Origin: Nocardioides sp. Iso805N | Lineage (GTDB): Bacteria > Actinomycetota > Actinomycetes > Propionibacteriales > Nocardioidaceae | Direction: 5' to 3' | Assembly: GCF_000364605.1 (NCBI RefSeq) | Contig: NZ_KB822581.1 | Coordinates: 114,253-178,252 of the forward strand | Length of the DNA stretch: 64,000 nt | The notes under the pieces: generated by a model | What the model was told of the DNA's origin: nothing | Seen by the model: only the letters and a program-made list of their open reading frames with translations | Database searches by the model: none | Shown here: in pieces, positions 16,857 through 26,339 of the stretch | How positions within the stretch are numbered: position 1 is the first letter of the stretch | How the letters are laid out: the number at the start of each line of letters is the position of its first letter | Position numbers and translations under genes: made by a program

Positions 16857-17909
16857 TCAGCCGGTCGACTCCCTGACGACCACGCGCATGACGTCCTCGT
16901 CGCCGCCTTCGAGGAAGCGCGTCGTGCTCGCCTCGCGCGGACGTGCCGGATCGCCATCGAGGATGTCGGAGAGTGCATCCGCGTAGAGCAGTGCGATCGC
17001 GCTGACATCGAACTCGATCGAGGACAGGGGCGGTTCCATCGAGCCGTTGATGGCCATCTCGTCAACCCCGATCACGGCGAGATCCTCGGGGCACCGCAGG
17101 CCTGCTCGACGGATGCCCGCGAGCACGGTGATCGCCACCTCGTCGTTGTAGGAAGCGACAGCTGTGATTCCCGCGCCAACCAGGCTGCGGACCTTCTCCT
17201 GGGCGCCGTGGGCAGTGAGGTCGAACCGCTCGTAGACCGGCTCTTCAAGTCCGTGCTGTGCACAGGCGTCGACGACACCTCGACGTCGCATCCTCGCCAC
17301 CGCCTCCAGGCCTGGCTCGGTCGTGTCGGCATAAGCGATCCTGGCGTGGCCACGGCTGACGAGATGCTCAACCTGGAGCCACCCCGACCGGTCGTTGCCT
17401 GGCCCGGCTTGGTCGCCGTCCGGAAGCAGGGACACAACGGGAATCCCGTGCTCCTGGAGCCAGTCGGTGGTGTCGGCGTCCAGTCCGAACATGCTGAACA
17501 CGACGCGGGGCCGCAGGTCCTGAGCCACGTCGATGACGGGTCTGCTGGTCGGCCCCTGGAAGTGGGCGATGAGGGTGACGCCGCGCTCCGCGGCGCGGGC
17601 GGTCAGCTGGCTGCTGACCACGAGAGACAGCTCGCCGAGGTGGACGCTCGGCACCACGAACATCGCGATCCTCGAGGCGCCGGCGGCGAGGCTCTGGGCT
17701 GCGCGGTTGGGTCGATACCCGAGCTCTTCGGCCGCTCGTCGGACCGCCTCACGGGTCTTGTCCGAGATCTTCTGCGTGGTCACACCGTTCAGCACATAGC
17801 TGACGGTCGCGCGTGAGACGTTCGCGCGGCGGGCCACGTCGGCGCTCGTCGGCAAGGTCGCGGGACCCGCTTCGCGGTCGTCGGAGGGGTTGACAGGGCG
17901 AGCGTCCAT
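16857..17909 (-). CDS. LacI-family transcriptional regulator (beta-glycoside locus)
   Basis: 350 residues: HTH (about 21-68; SADVARRANVSRATVSYVLNGV, hinge GYRPNRAAQSLA), then a periplasmic-binding-protein-like effector domain with IAMFVVPSVHLGELS and a C-terminal part containing AVIGVDEMAINGSMEPPLSSIEF. It lies divergent from the MFS transporter and GH3 glycosidase genes and probably represses them until a sugar binds. A TACGAT hexamer sits 6 nt upstream of the ATG, and direct repeats in the intergenic region may be the operator. Confidence 0.92.
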   Translation of the reverse strand: MDARPVNPSDDREAGPATLPTSADVARRANVSRATVSYVLNGVTTQKISDKTREAVRRAAEELGYRPNRAAQSLAAGASRIAMFVVPSVHLGELSLVVSSQLTARAAERGVTLIAHFQGPTSRPVIDVAQDLRPRVVFSMFGLDADTTDWLQEHGIPVVSLLPDGDQAGPGNDRSGWLQVEHLVSRGHARIAYADTTEPGLEAVARMRRRGVVDACAQHGLEEPVYERFDLTAHGAQEKVRSLVGAGITAVASYNDEVAITVLAGIRRAGLRCPEDLAVIGVDEMAINGSMEPPLSSIEFDVSAIALLYADALSDILDGDPARPREASTTRFLEGGDEDVMRVVVRESTG

Positions 17910-17915
17910 GAACGT

Positions 17916-17953
17916 ATCGTACCGACTGATGCGTGTAAGTGACGCGCGTAAGT
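17916..17953. promoter_or_regulatory. LacI/MFS divergent control region
   Basis: It contains TACGAT on the minus strand (17916-17921), 6 nt from the LacI start, and a 10-bp direct repeat GCG(T/C)GTAAGT at 17931-17940 and 17944-17953 (13-bp spacing) ahead of the MFS start. The direct repeat is a candidate regulator or activator site, but it is not a clean LacI palindrome. Confidence 0.35.
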
Positions 17954-17971
17954 CGCCAGAACGGAACTTTC

Positions 17972-19294
17972 ATGGCCGAGTCGTCAGTGACTGCCATCGC
18001 GAGCCGTGCCGAAACCGCCGGCCTCGCGGACTCCCTCGCGTCCGCCGAGGTCGCCAACGGCGCGGGCGCGGCCCTCAAGGGGTACGTCCCTGCGCTTGCC
18101 GCAGTGAACTTCGGAATCTATCTCGCCTTGTTGACGCCGATCATGGTGTCGTTGGCCTTCAAGGTCCAACACATCTCGGCGACGTCTGACGCGGCCACCC
18201 GTTCTCTGGGTTTGGTCATGGGTGTTGGTTCGGTCTTCGCGCTCCTGGCCAATCCGCTCGCGGGTCGCCTCTCGGACCGCACGACGTCTCGCTGGGGCAT
18301 GCGCCGCCCGTGGATCCTCGGCGGCTCGATCGTTGGCGCCGGTGGTCTTGCCTTGATGGGAGTCGCACAGTCCGTGTGGGTCCTGCTGGCGGCCTGGTGC
18401 CTGGTCTCGGTCGCGATGAACGCCGTGCTTGCCGCCGCGAACGCGACGTTGCCCGACCAGGTGCCCGCCGCCAGCCGAGGGAAGGTGTCCGGGGTCGTCG
18501 GCATCACCACGCCGCTTGGCATCCTGGCCGGCACCTTCCTGGTGAAGATCCTCTCCGACGACGTCGCGCGCTTCGTCGTCCCCGGTGTCATCGGTACGGC
18601 GTTGGCGGTGCTGTTCGTGCTGGTCCTGAAGGATCGCTGTCTGGAGAACAAGCCTGAGCAGCGCTTCACGGCCCGCGAGTTCTTCGGCTCGTTCGTGTTC
18701 AACCCGGTCACGCACCGCGACTTCGGGTGGACGTGGCTGACGAAGTTCTGCGTCGTGTTCGGATACGCCGGCGTCGCCACGTTCCTGCCCTTCTACCTGA
18801 CTGAGAAGTTCGGCCTCGCCGAGAAGGCCGCGATCTCGACGATTCTTCTGGCGAATGTCGCATCGGTGCTGGCGATGATGGTCTCTGGCCCGATCGGCGG
18901 AATCCTGTCCGACAGGATCGCCAAGCGTCGCCCGTTCGTCGCGATTGCGGGAGCCATCATGGTCGTCGGGCTCGTTTTGCTTGCCTTCGCACCCAGCATC
19001 GCCGCCGTCATCGTGGCCCAGGCCATCATCGGCCTCGGCGCAGGTTCCTTCTTCTCCGTCGATCTTGCCCTTGCCACCGAGGTGCTGCCCAACCCGCAGA
19101 ACATCGCGAAGGACCTCGGCGTGCTGAACATCGCCAATGCACTGCCCCAGGCGATCGCCCCCGCGATGGCGCCGGCGATCATCGCGTTCGGCTCGACCAC
19201 GGCGCTCGGCGGGTACACCACCTGGTATCTGTTCGGCGCGCTCGTCGCCCTCGCCGGTTCCGTCCTCGTCTACCGCATCAAGGGCGTCAAGTGA
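17972..19294 (+). CDS. MFS sugar transporter
   Basis: 440 residues from the ATG at 17972 (a GTG 33 bp upstream is possible; GGAAC precedes the ATG). About 12 hydrophobic segments are present. The loop between helices 2 and 3 has the MFS A-motif as GRLSDRTTSRWGMRRPW, and the second half repeats it as GGILSDRIAKRRP. Its placement between a LacI regulator and a GH3 glycosidase implies uptake of a short beta-linked saccharide or glucoside that is split inside the cell. Confidence 0.88.
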   Translation: MAESSVTAIASRAETAGLADSLASAEVANGAGAALKGYVPALAAVNFGIYLALLTPIMVSLAFKVQHISATSDAATRSLGLVMGVGSVFALLANPLAGRLSDRTTSRWGMRRPWILGGSIVGAGGLALMGVAQSVWVLLAAWCLVSVAMNAVLAAANATLPDQVPAASRGKVSGVVGITTPLGILAGTFLVKILSDDVARFVVPGVIGTALAVLFVLVLKDRCLENKPEQRFTAREFFGSFVFNPVTHRDFGWTWLTKFCVVFGYAGVATFLPFYLTEKFGLAEKAAISTILLANVASVLAMMVSGPIGGILSDRIAKRRPFVAIAGAIMVVGLVLLAFAPSIAAVIVAQAIIGLGAGSFFSVDLALATEVLPNPQNIAKDLGVLNIANALPQAIAPAMAPAIIAFGSTTALGGYTTWYLFGALVALAGSVLVYRIKGVK

Positions 19295-19343
19295 ACGCCA
19301 ACGGCCCGACGCTCACCCTCGATCACGACAGGAAACCAAGAGC

Positions 19344-21788
19344 ATGAGCACGAACACCCCGTGGACCGCCGCGGACAAGGCGCCCCTTCAGCGCGCCGAT
19401 GACCTGCTCCAGCGGATGACCCTCGAGGAGAAGGTCATGCAGCTGTCCGCGACGATCCCCATCCCCTTGCTCGGGGCCGACGGACTGCTCGAGTCACAGG
19501 CGGCCAAGCTGCTCGGCTCGGGGATCGGGCACGTCTCGGCGATCGGGCTGTTCGGGCACAAGGAGCCGGCGACCATCGCCCGGACGGTGAACGCGATCCA
19601 GAGGTTCCTCGTCGAGCGCACCCGCCTCGGCATCCCGGCCATCTTCCACAACGAGGCTCTCAACGGCGTCCTCGCACCGGAATTCACCGTCTTCCCGACG
19701 GCGATCGGCCTGGCCGCCACCTGGAATCCTGAGACTGTCGGGGAGATGGCAGACCTCATCCGCCGGCAGATGCGAAGCGTCGGGCTCCTCCAGGCACTCG
19801 CGCCCGTCATGGACGTCGCCCGCGACGCGCGGTGGGGCCGGGTCCACGAGACCTACGGCGAGGATCCCTACCTGGTCTCCGCGCTGAGCGTGGCATTCAC
19901 CAAGGGGCTGCAGGGAGACGATCTGCGAGACGGCGTCATCGCTACGGCGAAGCACTTCCTGGGCTACGCGATGTCCGAAGGGGGCCAGAACATGGCAGCG
20001 ACCCAGGCCACTGCCCGGGAGCTGCGCGAGGTGCACGCACGTCCCTTCGCTGCCGCAATCGAGCTCGCCGGGCTCGCTTCGGTCATGAACTCCTACTCCG
20101 AAGTCGACGGGATCCCCGTGGGGGCGTCGAAGGAGATCCTGACGGGGCTTCTTCGCGGTGAGCTGGGCTTCGAGGGCACGGTGGTCTCGGACTACCAGAC
20201 CGTCGCGATGCTGCACTCGCGTCAGAACGTCGCGCGTGACCTCGCCGAGGCCGGTGCACTCGCCCTTTCAGCCGGGCTGGACGTCGAGTTGCCCGCCGTC
20301 GTGGGCTACGGACCCACCCTCGCCGACCAGGTGCGCGCCGGCGCAGTCGCCGAGGAGGATCTCGACGCCGCGGTGAGGCGAGTGCTGCGCGACAAGTTCG
20401 CCCTCGGACTCTTCGAGCGTCCCTACGTCGATGAGGACCCGATCGTTCTGACGGCGACCGCCCGCCAGGGCGTCGACCTCGCCCGTCGGCTGGCAGGTGA
20501 GTCGGTGACCCTGCTCAAGAACGAGGGATCGATCCTGCCGCTGTCCCCGCGCCTTCGACGGATCGCGATCGTGGGACCGCACGCTGACGAGGTCGGATTC
20601 GCGTTCCCCGGCTACACCTACCCGGTCGGTCTGGCGATGTTGGGGGCCATGATGGGTGGCGGCGACGGCGCGATGGCCGGTCTTGACGCGCTAGGTGGCG
20701 AGATGCCGGCCGAGGCGGCAGCAGCGGTCGGTGCAGAGTTCGCCGGGGCGCTCACGGTCTCGTCCGAGGACTACATCCGGCAGCGCTACGGCGCGGTCAG
20801 CCTCGCAGATGCGATCCGGGATCTGGTGCCGGACGCCCAGGTCACCCTCGCGCGTGGCTGCGGTGTGCTCGACTCGGAGCCGCACGATCTCGACGAGGCG
20901 GTGGCAGCGGCCGCCGACGCTGACGTCGTGATCACTGCGGTCGGGGGTCGCGGTGGCTGGTTCTTCGGTGCGACCACGGAGGGCGAGGGCTCGGACTCCG
21001 CCGACATCGAGCTGCCTCGCATCCAGCGCGATCTGCTGGCTGCCGTCGCAGCGACGGGCACGCCCGTCGTCGGCGTACTGTCCACCGGGCGTCCGATGGC
21101 GATCGCGGAGTCCCTCCCATCGCTGACTGCTCTGGCGCACGCCTACTACGGCGGCCAGCAGGGAACCCGTGCGGTCGCGGACGCACTGTTCGGCATCACG
21201 AACCCCGGCGGAAAGCTGCCCTACAGCATGCCCAGGCACACCGGACAGGTTCCGATCTATGCGGGTCAGCACCACGGCAGCGGCTACCGTCGCACGGCCT
21301 CCGACATGCACAAGGGCTATCGCGACATGCCTGGGACACCGCTGTTCGCGTTCGGACACGGCCTGAGCTACACGTCCTTCGAATACAGCGGCGCGACGCT
21401 GAGCTCGAGCACCGTCGAGAGCACCGGTTCCGTCGAGATCAGCGTCACCGTGAAGAACACCGGGACCATGGGTGGTGACGAGGTTGTGCAGCTGTACGTC
21501 GGCGACACCGCGACCGGGCTCACCCGACCCGCCCAGGAGCTCGTCGGATTCCGCAGGATCAGTCTCGCGCCCGGAGCCGCCCGGACCGTCACCTTCACGG
21601 TGCGGATGGACCAGCTCTGCTACCTCGGACTCGACCGGACCAGTTACATCATCGAGCCGGGACCCATCGACGTACTCGTCGGCTCCAGCTCCGACGACAT
21701 CCGCGCCCGGGCGAGGTTCGAGGTCGTCGGTCCCACGATCCAACTCGGTCGAGCACGTTCCTACCTGTCGGAGTCGCGGGTCGAGTGA
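19344..21788 (+). CDS. Glycoside hydrolase family 3 beta-glycosidase
   Basis: 814 residues from the ATG after an AGGAAA ribosome site. The order is the GH3 N-terminal barrel (LAPVMDVARDARWGRVHETYGEDPYLV, ATAKHFLGY, nucleophile Asp in TVVSDYQTVAMLH), a GH3 C-terminal domain (SVTLLKNEGSILPLS, VVGVLSTGRPMAI) and a fibronectin-III-like domain (about 695-790; VEISVTVKNTGTMGGDEVVQLYVGD). No signal peptide is present, so it acts on imported sugar. The exact linkage (glucoside, xyloside or gentiobioside) cannot be read from sequence. The gene follows the MFS transporter by 49 bp. Confidence 0.92.
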   Translation: MSTNTPWTAADKAPLQRADDLLQRMTLEEKVMQLSATIPIPLLGADGLLESQAAKLLGSGIGHVSAIGLFGHKEPATIARTVNAIQRFLVERTRLGIPAIFHNEALNGVLAPEFTVFPTAIGLAATWNPETVGEMADLIRRQMRSVGLLQALAPVMDVARDARWGRVHETYGEDPYLVSALSVAFTKGLQGDDLRDGVIATAKHFLGYAMSEGGQNMAATQATARELREVHARPFAAAIELAGLASVMNSYSEVDGIPVGASKEILTGLLRGELGFEGTVVSDYQTVAMLHSRQNVARDLAEAGALALSAGLDVELPAVVGYGPTLADQVRAGAVAEEDLDAAVRRVLRDKFALGLFERPYVDEDPIVLTATARQGVDLARRLAGESVTLLKNEGSILPLSPRLRRIAIVGPHADEVGFAFPGYTYPVGLAMLGAMMGGGDGAMAGLDALGGEMPAEAAAAVGAEFAGALTVSSEDYIRQRYGAVSLADAIRDLVPDAQVTLARGCGVLDSEPHDLDEAVAAAADADVVITAVGGRGGWFFGATTEGEGSDSADIELPRIQRDLLAAVAATGTPVVGVLSTGRPMAIAESLPSLTALAHAYYGGQQGTRAVADALFGITNPGGKLPYSMPRHTGQVPIYAGQHHGSGYRRTASDMHKGYRDMPGTPLFAFGHGLSYTSFEYSGATLSSSTVESTGSVEISVTVKNTGTMGGDEVVQLYVGDTATGLTRPAQELVGFRRISLAPGAARTVTFTVRMDQLCYLGLDRTSYIIEPGPIDVLVGSSSDDIRARARFEVVGPTIQLGRARSYLSESRVE

Positions 21789-21887
21789 ATCGCACGGGCT
21801 CGTCTGATCAGTAGCGGCGGTCCGGCGGAAGCGACGCGTGTCAGGGCTCCCTGAGACCGGCCCATGGCCACCTGGCACCCTGTGCTC

Positions 21888-23666
21888 ATGTACTTCGTGG
21901 GGGTCGATCTCGCCTGGGGCGAGCGCAGACCGACCGGACTGGCCGTGCTGGACCCTGAGGGACGGCTGGTGCACGTGTCCCAGGCGACCGACGACGACGA
22001 CATCGTCGAGAAGCTGACGCCGTACGTCGGGGGCGAGTGCCTGGTCGCCGTCGACGCACCCCTGATCGTCAAGAACGCGACCGGCAACCGGCCCGCCGAG
22101 GCGCTGCTCAACGCCGACTTCGCGCGCTTCGATGCCGGCGCCCACCCGGTGAACACGAGCAAGCCCGAGCTGAGCGAGCAGCCGCGCGGAGCGCGCATCG
22201 CCAGCCGGCTCGGGCTGGACATCAACCCGCGGTCGCGCCGGGCCCGCCGGGCGATCGAGGTCTATCCGCACCCGGCGATGGTCGCGCTGTTCCGGTTGGG
22301 TCGGACGCTGAAGTACAAGAACAAGCCCGGGCGCGACTTCGCGCAGCTGCGCACCGAGCTGATGCTGCTGATGGATCTGCTGGAGTCGCGCGCCAGCGCC
22401 GAGCCGCCACTGATCCTCGAGGGACCCGCAGCCGACCAGGCAGGCGCGCGCTCGTGGCGGGCGCTGTCGACCGCTGTCAGGGCGGCTGAGCGCAAGAGCG
22501 AGCTGCGGGTCGTCGAGGACCAGGTCGACGCCGTGGTGTGCGCCTACGTCGGGCTGTTCGCGACGCGCCGACCCGAGCAGACCACGACGTACGGCGACGT
22601 CGAGACCGGCTACATCGTCACGCCCGTGTTGCCGGAGGACCTGACGCCCACGCCGCGTCGGCGAGCGGCGTCGATGACCGACCCGGACGTCGCGGTCCGC
22701 GAGTATGCCCGGACCCAGCCGGAGCGGCAGCGGGCGACAGAGCAGTTCGTACGGCTGGTGACCGCGATCCTCGACGACGCGGGCATCAACTACCTCACGG
22801 TGACCGGTCGGGCGAAGTCGGTCTCCTCCTTCGCCATCAAGGCCGCGCGCACCGTCGACGGGCGACGGATCTACCGCAAGCCGCTCGAGGACATCACCGA
22901 CCAGATCGGGATCCGGGTCATCACGTACGTGCAGAGCGACGTACAGGCTGTAGTCGACCTGCTCGGTGACGAGGTCATGGTCCACGACGATCGGGACATG
23001 GGGCAGGAGACAGCCGACGAGGGCCGCTTCGGCTATGCCAGCCGGCACCTGCTCGTCGGGATCGACCCCGCGTCGGAGGCGCCGGCGGACTACGACCTGC
23101 TGCCCACCCGCCAGGCCCAGGTCCAGATCCGGACCGTGCTGCAGCACGCCTGGGCGGAGTTCGAGCACGACATCCGCTACAAGGGCACGATCCCCCCCGA
23201 GCACGTCTCCGAGTTCGACCGCCGGTTCACCCTCGCGGCCGGCCTGCTCGAGCTCGCCGACCGGGAGTTCACCACGATCCGGGACCGGCTCCGCGTCGGG
23301 CTCACCGGAGCGCCGCTGGAGGAGGTGAACGACGACCCGCGGATCAGCCCGCGCGAGCTGGCGGCGTTCCTGGCCGGGCAGTATGCCGACGCCGGCTGGT
23401 CGCGCATCGACCACTACGCCTGGATCGCCAGCCTCATCCTGGAGCTGGGGATCGTCTCCCTGACCGAGCTCGCCGCCAGGCTGCGGTCGGTGGACGAGGA
23501 GACCCTCGAGCAGCGGATGGCCTACCGCTATCCGCCAGGGGCGGTGCGCCGGCTCGACGACGCGCTCCTGTGGGCGTACGGCGACGCCTACGTCGACCTC
23601 GGCGGCAACGCGCACCGCGCTGATTCCCTGCGCGAGCGGCTCGCGAAGATGCGCGCCGACGGCTGA
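21888..23666 (+). CDS. DUF429-RelA/SpoT fusion, predicted (p)ppGpp synthetase
   Basis: 592 residues from the ATG giving MYFVGVDLAWGE, the usual DUF429 start; an ATG 24 bp upstream is also possible. Residues 1-255 are a DUF429 domain (RNase-H-like fold, DLAWGE, VAVDAPLIV, EVYPHPAMVALF). Residues about 290-435 form a RelA/SpoT nucleotidyltransferase domain with GRAKSVSSFAIKA, DITDQIGIRVITYV and QVQIRTVLQHAWAEFEHDIRYK, keeping the Mg-binding Asp and catalytic Glu. No HD hydrolase or TGS domain is present. The C-terminus is helical. An internal ATG at 22674 could start a stand-alone 330-residue synthetase. It has no operon partner. Confidence 0.85.
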   Translation: MYFVGVDLAWGERRPTGLAVLDPEGRLVHVSQATDDDDIVEKLTPYVGGECLVAVDAPLIVKNATGNRPAEALLNADFARFDAGAHPVNTSKPELSEQPRGARIASRLGLDINPRSRRARRAIEVYPHPAMVALFRLGRTLKYKNKPGRDFAQLRTELMLLMDLLESRASAEPPLILEGPAADQAGARSWRALSTAVRAAERKSELRVVEDQVDAVVCAYVGLFATRRPEQTTTYGDVETGYIVTPVLPEDLTPTPRRRAASMTDPDVAVREYARTQPERQRATEQFVRLVTAILDDAGINYLTVTGRAKSVSSFAIKAARTVDGRRIYRKPLEDITDQIGIRVITYVQSDVQAVVDLLGDEVMVHDDRDMGQETADEGRFGYASRHLLVGIDPASEAPADYDLLPTRQAQVQIRTVLQHAWAEFEHDIRYKGTIPPEHVSEFDRRFTLAAGLLELADREFTTIRDRLRVGLTGAPLEEVNDDPRISPRELAAFLAGQYADAGWSRIDHYAWIASLILELGIVSLTELAARLRSVDEETLEQRMAYRYPPGAVRRLDDALLWAYGDAYVDLGGNAHRADSLRERLAKMRADG

Positions 23667-23672
23667 TCGCGC

Positions 23673-24707
23673 TCACCCACGCTGGTCCCGGCGACCGCTG
23701 GTGCGGCGTACGTTGATCCGGCCGTGGTCCGGCGTGGGCGCGGGACGCTCGATCCCGTCCACCAGGGTCAGCAGGCGCATCGTCGCCTCCCATGCCAGCG
23801 CCTCGGGCAGCAGGTCGACGGCGGAGATCGCGGGCGTGGCGGCGCGGAGCGACTCGGCGTCGGAGCCGCAGACCAGCTGCACGTGGGGGAGCAGGCCGCG
23901 CTCGCGCAGCAGCGCCAGGGCGCCGAGCGCGTGCTCGGCGGTGAGCGCGTAGATCGCATCGACCGTACCGTCGCTGCTGAGCAGCTCGGCCGCCTCCCGG
24001 CCCCCGGCCTCGTCCGAACGCTCGGGCTGGCGTACGACGAGCGGCTCATGGCCGAGCCGGACGGCCCACGCGCGGTAGGCGGCCTCGGTGTCGAGGTTCC
24101 ATGCGTTCTCATCCGTGCCCACGATGACGGCGACGCGCTTCGCGCCGCCGTCGGCGAGGTGGTCGAGGACACGGTCGGTGATCAGCTCGGTGGCGATGTC
24201 GACGACCGTGTCGGGCCGCTCGCGCGCCGGGTCACGGCCCACCGATAGGTGCGGGATGCCGTGCCGCTCCAGGGTGGTCAGCAGGTGGTCGTTGCTTGTC
24301 GGCTCGGTGACCAGGAAGCCGTCGCAGGCGAAGGCCACCATCGGTGCGTCCTCCTCGGAGGGATCCGGGACGAACATCAGGCCGTAGCCCTGGTCGACGG
24401 CGGCGAGCGCCGCCGCCCCGGCGAAGCGCAGGAAGTAGTCCACGCCCAACACGGCGTGGGGGCCGAAGTCGATGACGGAGCGCTCCACGAGCGCGATCAC
24501 GCCGAGCCGGCTGCTGCGCAGGCCGCGGGCCAGCGCATCGGGACGGTAGCCGAGCGCGTCGGCGGCCGCGCGGACGCGCTGCTGAGTGGCGGTGGCGACC
24601 GTGCCGTTCCCGCTGAAGGTGTGCGAGACCGTCGTCGAGGAGACGCCGGCACGGCGGGCCACGTCCTGGATGGTCGCGCGACGTGGTGTGGGTCGATCCG
24701 AGGCCAT
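23673..24707 (-). CDS. LacI-family regulator (permease/amidohydrolase locus)
   Basis: 344 residues: HTH (ATIQDVARRAGVSSTTVSHTFSG, hinge GYRPDALARGLRSS) and a sugar-binding-type effector domain. It is divergent from the NCS1 permease-amidohydrolase operon. A TAGTCT hexamer lies 6 nt before its ATG, and a perfect 16-bp palindrome sits just beyond, between -10 and -35 positions, so it likely represses both itself and the operon. The effector is unknown; the permease type suggests a nucleobase-like or hydantoin-like compound. Confidence 0.92.
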   Translation of the reverse strand: MASDRPTPRRATIQDVARRAGVSSTTVSHTFSGNGTVATATQQRVRAAADALGYRPDALARGLRSSRLGVIALVERSVIDFGPHAVLGVDYFLRFAGAAALAAVDQGYGLMFVPDPSEEDAPMVAFACDGFLVTEPTSNDHLLTTLERHGIPHLSVGRDPARERPDTVVDIATELITDRVLDHLADGGAKRVAVIVGTDENAWNLDTEAAYRAWAVRLGHEPLVVRQPERSDEAGGREAAELLSSDGTVDAIYALTAEHALGALALLRERGLLPHVQLVCGSDAESLRAATPAISAVDLLPEALAWEATMRLLTLVDGIERPAPTPDHGRINVRRTSGRRDQRG

Positions 24708-24713
24708 GTGCGC

Positions 24714-24742
24714 AGACTAGCCATTGCCCAAATCGATTTGGG
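24714..24742. promoter_or_regulatory. LacI operator palindrome and -10 of the LacI gene
   Basis: CCCAAATCGATTTGGG (24727-24742) is a perfect 16-bp palindrome with the central CG typical of LacI operators. The TAGTCT hexamer of the LacI gene is at 24714-24719 on the minus strand, so bound repressor would cover its core promoter. Confidence 0.75.
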
Positions 24743-24821
24743 TTCCTACGCTCCCCAATCATCCGAGTCAGGGGTGCTCTGGATCACACAGATCCGCGCC
24801 ACGTCCTTAGGGGAGAACCAC

Positions 24822-26339
24822 ATGTCCGCACCCACGCCGCCGGCAGAGTCCGCGGCTTCCTCGGCGTCGCCGATCCCACCCGGTGCCACACCGGCCTCGT
24901 CGCCGGCCGGGGCCGACGGGTCGCTGCGGGTGGAGTCGCACGGCATCGACGTCATCCCCGACAGCGAGCGTCACGGCCGCGCCCGCGAGCTGTTCGCGGT
25001 CTGGGCCGCGCCCAACGTCAACTTCCTCGGCTTCATCGTGGGCACCGTCCTGATCCTGATGGGACTGAGCCTCGTGCAGGCGCTCGCCGTGGTCGTGGTG
25101 GGCTCGCTGTTCACCATCTTCGCCGCTGTCATCGCGGCGACCGGGCCGGTGGCGGGGACGCCCAGCGAGGTGATCACCCGGGCGATGTACGGCGTGCGCG
25201 GCAACCGGGTCAACGTCGCGGTGGCGGGCTGGCTGATCTCGGTCTGCTACCTCGCCCTCAACTGGGCGGCGGCCGCGCTGGTCGCCTACAGCCTGCTGGG
25301 GCGTGCCGGCGTGGACGTGACCACGCCGGTGAAGGTGGTGGTGATCGTGCTGATCGCGGCGGCGACGCTGGCGATCAGCGTCTACGGCCACGGCTTCATC
25401 ATGCGGTTCTACCAGCTGCTCGCCCTGCTCCTCACGATCGTCTTCGCGGTGATGGCCGCCTTCGTCATCGGCCATGCGGACTGGGGCTATGCACCGTCCG
25501 CGGGGCTGCACGGGAGCGACCTGTGGGCCGCCCTGACCGCCGGCACCGCGCTGGTCGCCTCGGGGCCGCTGTCCTACACCAACAGTGCCGACTTCACCCG
25601 CTACCTGCCCCGGCGTACGCCGATGCGCGCCATCGTCGGCTGGACCTTCGTCGGATCGTTCGTTCCCGGCACCGTGATCACCTCCGTCGGCGTGCTGGCC
25701 GCGACGGCCGTGGACGCCAGCGACCCCCAGGCCGCCGCCGAGAGCCTGCTGCCCGACTGGTTCACCCCGGTGTTCCTGGTCGCGGTGATCGTGGGCACGG
25801 TGGCCAACAACGCGATGACGGCGTACAGCTCGGGCCTCGCGCTGCAGTCGATCGGTCTGCGGTTGCGGCGCTCGCGCAGCGTCCTCCTCGACGGCACCCT
25901 CGGCACCGCCATCACGCTCTACGCGATGCTCGTCTCGAACTTCCTGGACAGCGTCTCCAACCTGATGCAGCTCGTCGTCACGGTGCTCGCGCCGGTCATG
26001 TCCGTCTACGTCTCCGACATGTGGTGGCGCCGCAACAGGTACGACGGCGTGGCGCTGAGCGACGAGAGCGTGACCAGCCCGTACTGGTTCACCGGCGGCT
26101 TCAACCTGGCCGGCGCCGCCGCGGTGCTGCTCGGGTTCGCGGTCTCGCTGATGTGCTCGTCCACGCCGATCTACACCGGCCCGATCTCCTCCGCCCTGGG
26201 CGGCATCGACCTGTCCCTGCCGACCGGGCTCCTCGTGCCCGCGGCGATCTACCTGACCCTCACCCGCCGGTACCGCCCGGTTGCCCCCTCGGGCAATCCC
26301 TCGGCCCTCACCGACGCCGCCTTCGAAGGAGCCCGATGA
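24822..26339 (+). CDS. NCS1-family permease (cytosine/purine/hydantoin type)
   Basis: 505 residues from the ATG after AGGGGAG. A 50-residue soluble N-terminus ends in GIDVIPDSERHGRARELFAVWAAPNVNFLGFIVG, the NCS1 entry motif, followed by about 12 transmembrane helices (TPSEVITRAMYGVRGNRVN, SGPLSYTNSADFTRYLPRRTP, GTVANNAMTAYSSGLALQSIG). Family members import nucleobases, hydantoins or related ring compounds with protons or sodium. The stop overlaps the amidohydrolase start (ATGA), so transport and hydrolysis are coupled. Confidence 0.92.
   Translation: MSAPTPPAESAASSASPIPPGATPASSPAGADGSLRVESHGIDVIPDSERHGRARELFAVWAAPNVNFLGFIVGTVLILMGLSLVQALAVVVVGSLFTIFAAVIAATGPVAGTPSEVITRAMYGVRGNRVNVAVAGWLISVCYLALNWAAAALVAYSLLGRAGVDVTTPVKVVVIVLIAAATLAISVYGHGFIMRFYQLLALLLTIVFAVMAAFVIGHADWGYAPSAGLHGSDLWAALTAGTALVASGPLSYTNSADFTRYLPRRTPMRAIVGWTFVGSFVPGTVITSVGVLAATAVDASDPQAAAESLLPDWFTPVFLVAVIVGTVANNAMTAYSSGLALQSIGLRLRRSRSVLLDGTLGTAITLYAMLVSNFLDSVSNLMQLVVTVLAPVMSVYVSDMWWRRNRYDGVALSDESVTSPYWFTGGFNLAGAAAVLLGFAVSLMCSSTPIYTGPISSALGGIDLSLPTGLLVPAAIYLTLTRRYRPVAPSGNPSALTDAAFEGAR

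Noticed and set aside
20691..23615. Very long open frame on the minus strand opposite the GH3 and DUF429-RelA genes
   Set aside because: It overlaps two well-supported genes, has Arg/His/Gly/Asp-rich low-complexity composition and no domain; it is the usual antisense shadow in high-GC DNA.
24249..24821. N-terminal extension of the NCS1 permease through the LacI gene
   Set aside because: A strong ribosome site and a family-like N-terminus support ATG 24822; the extension is antisense to LacI.
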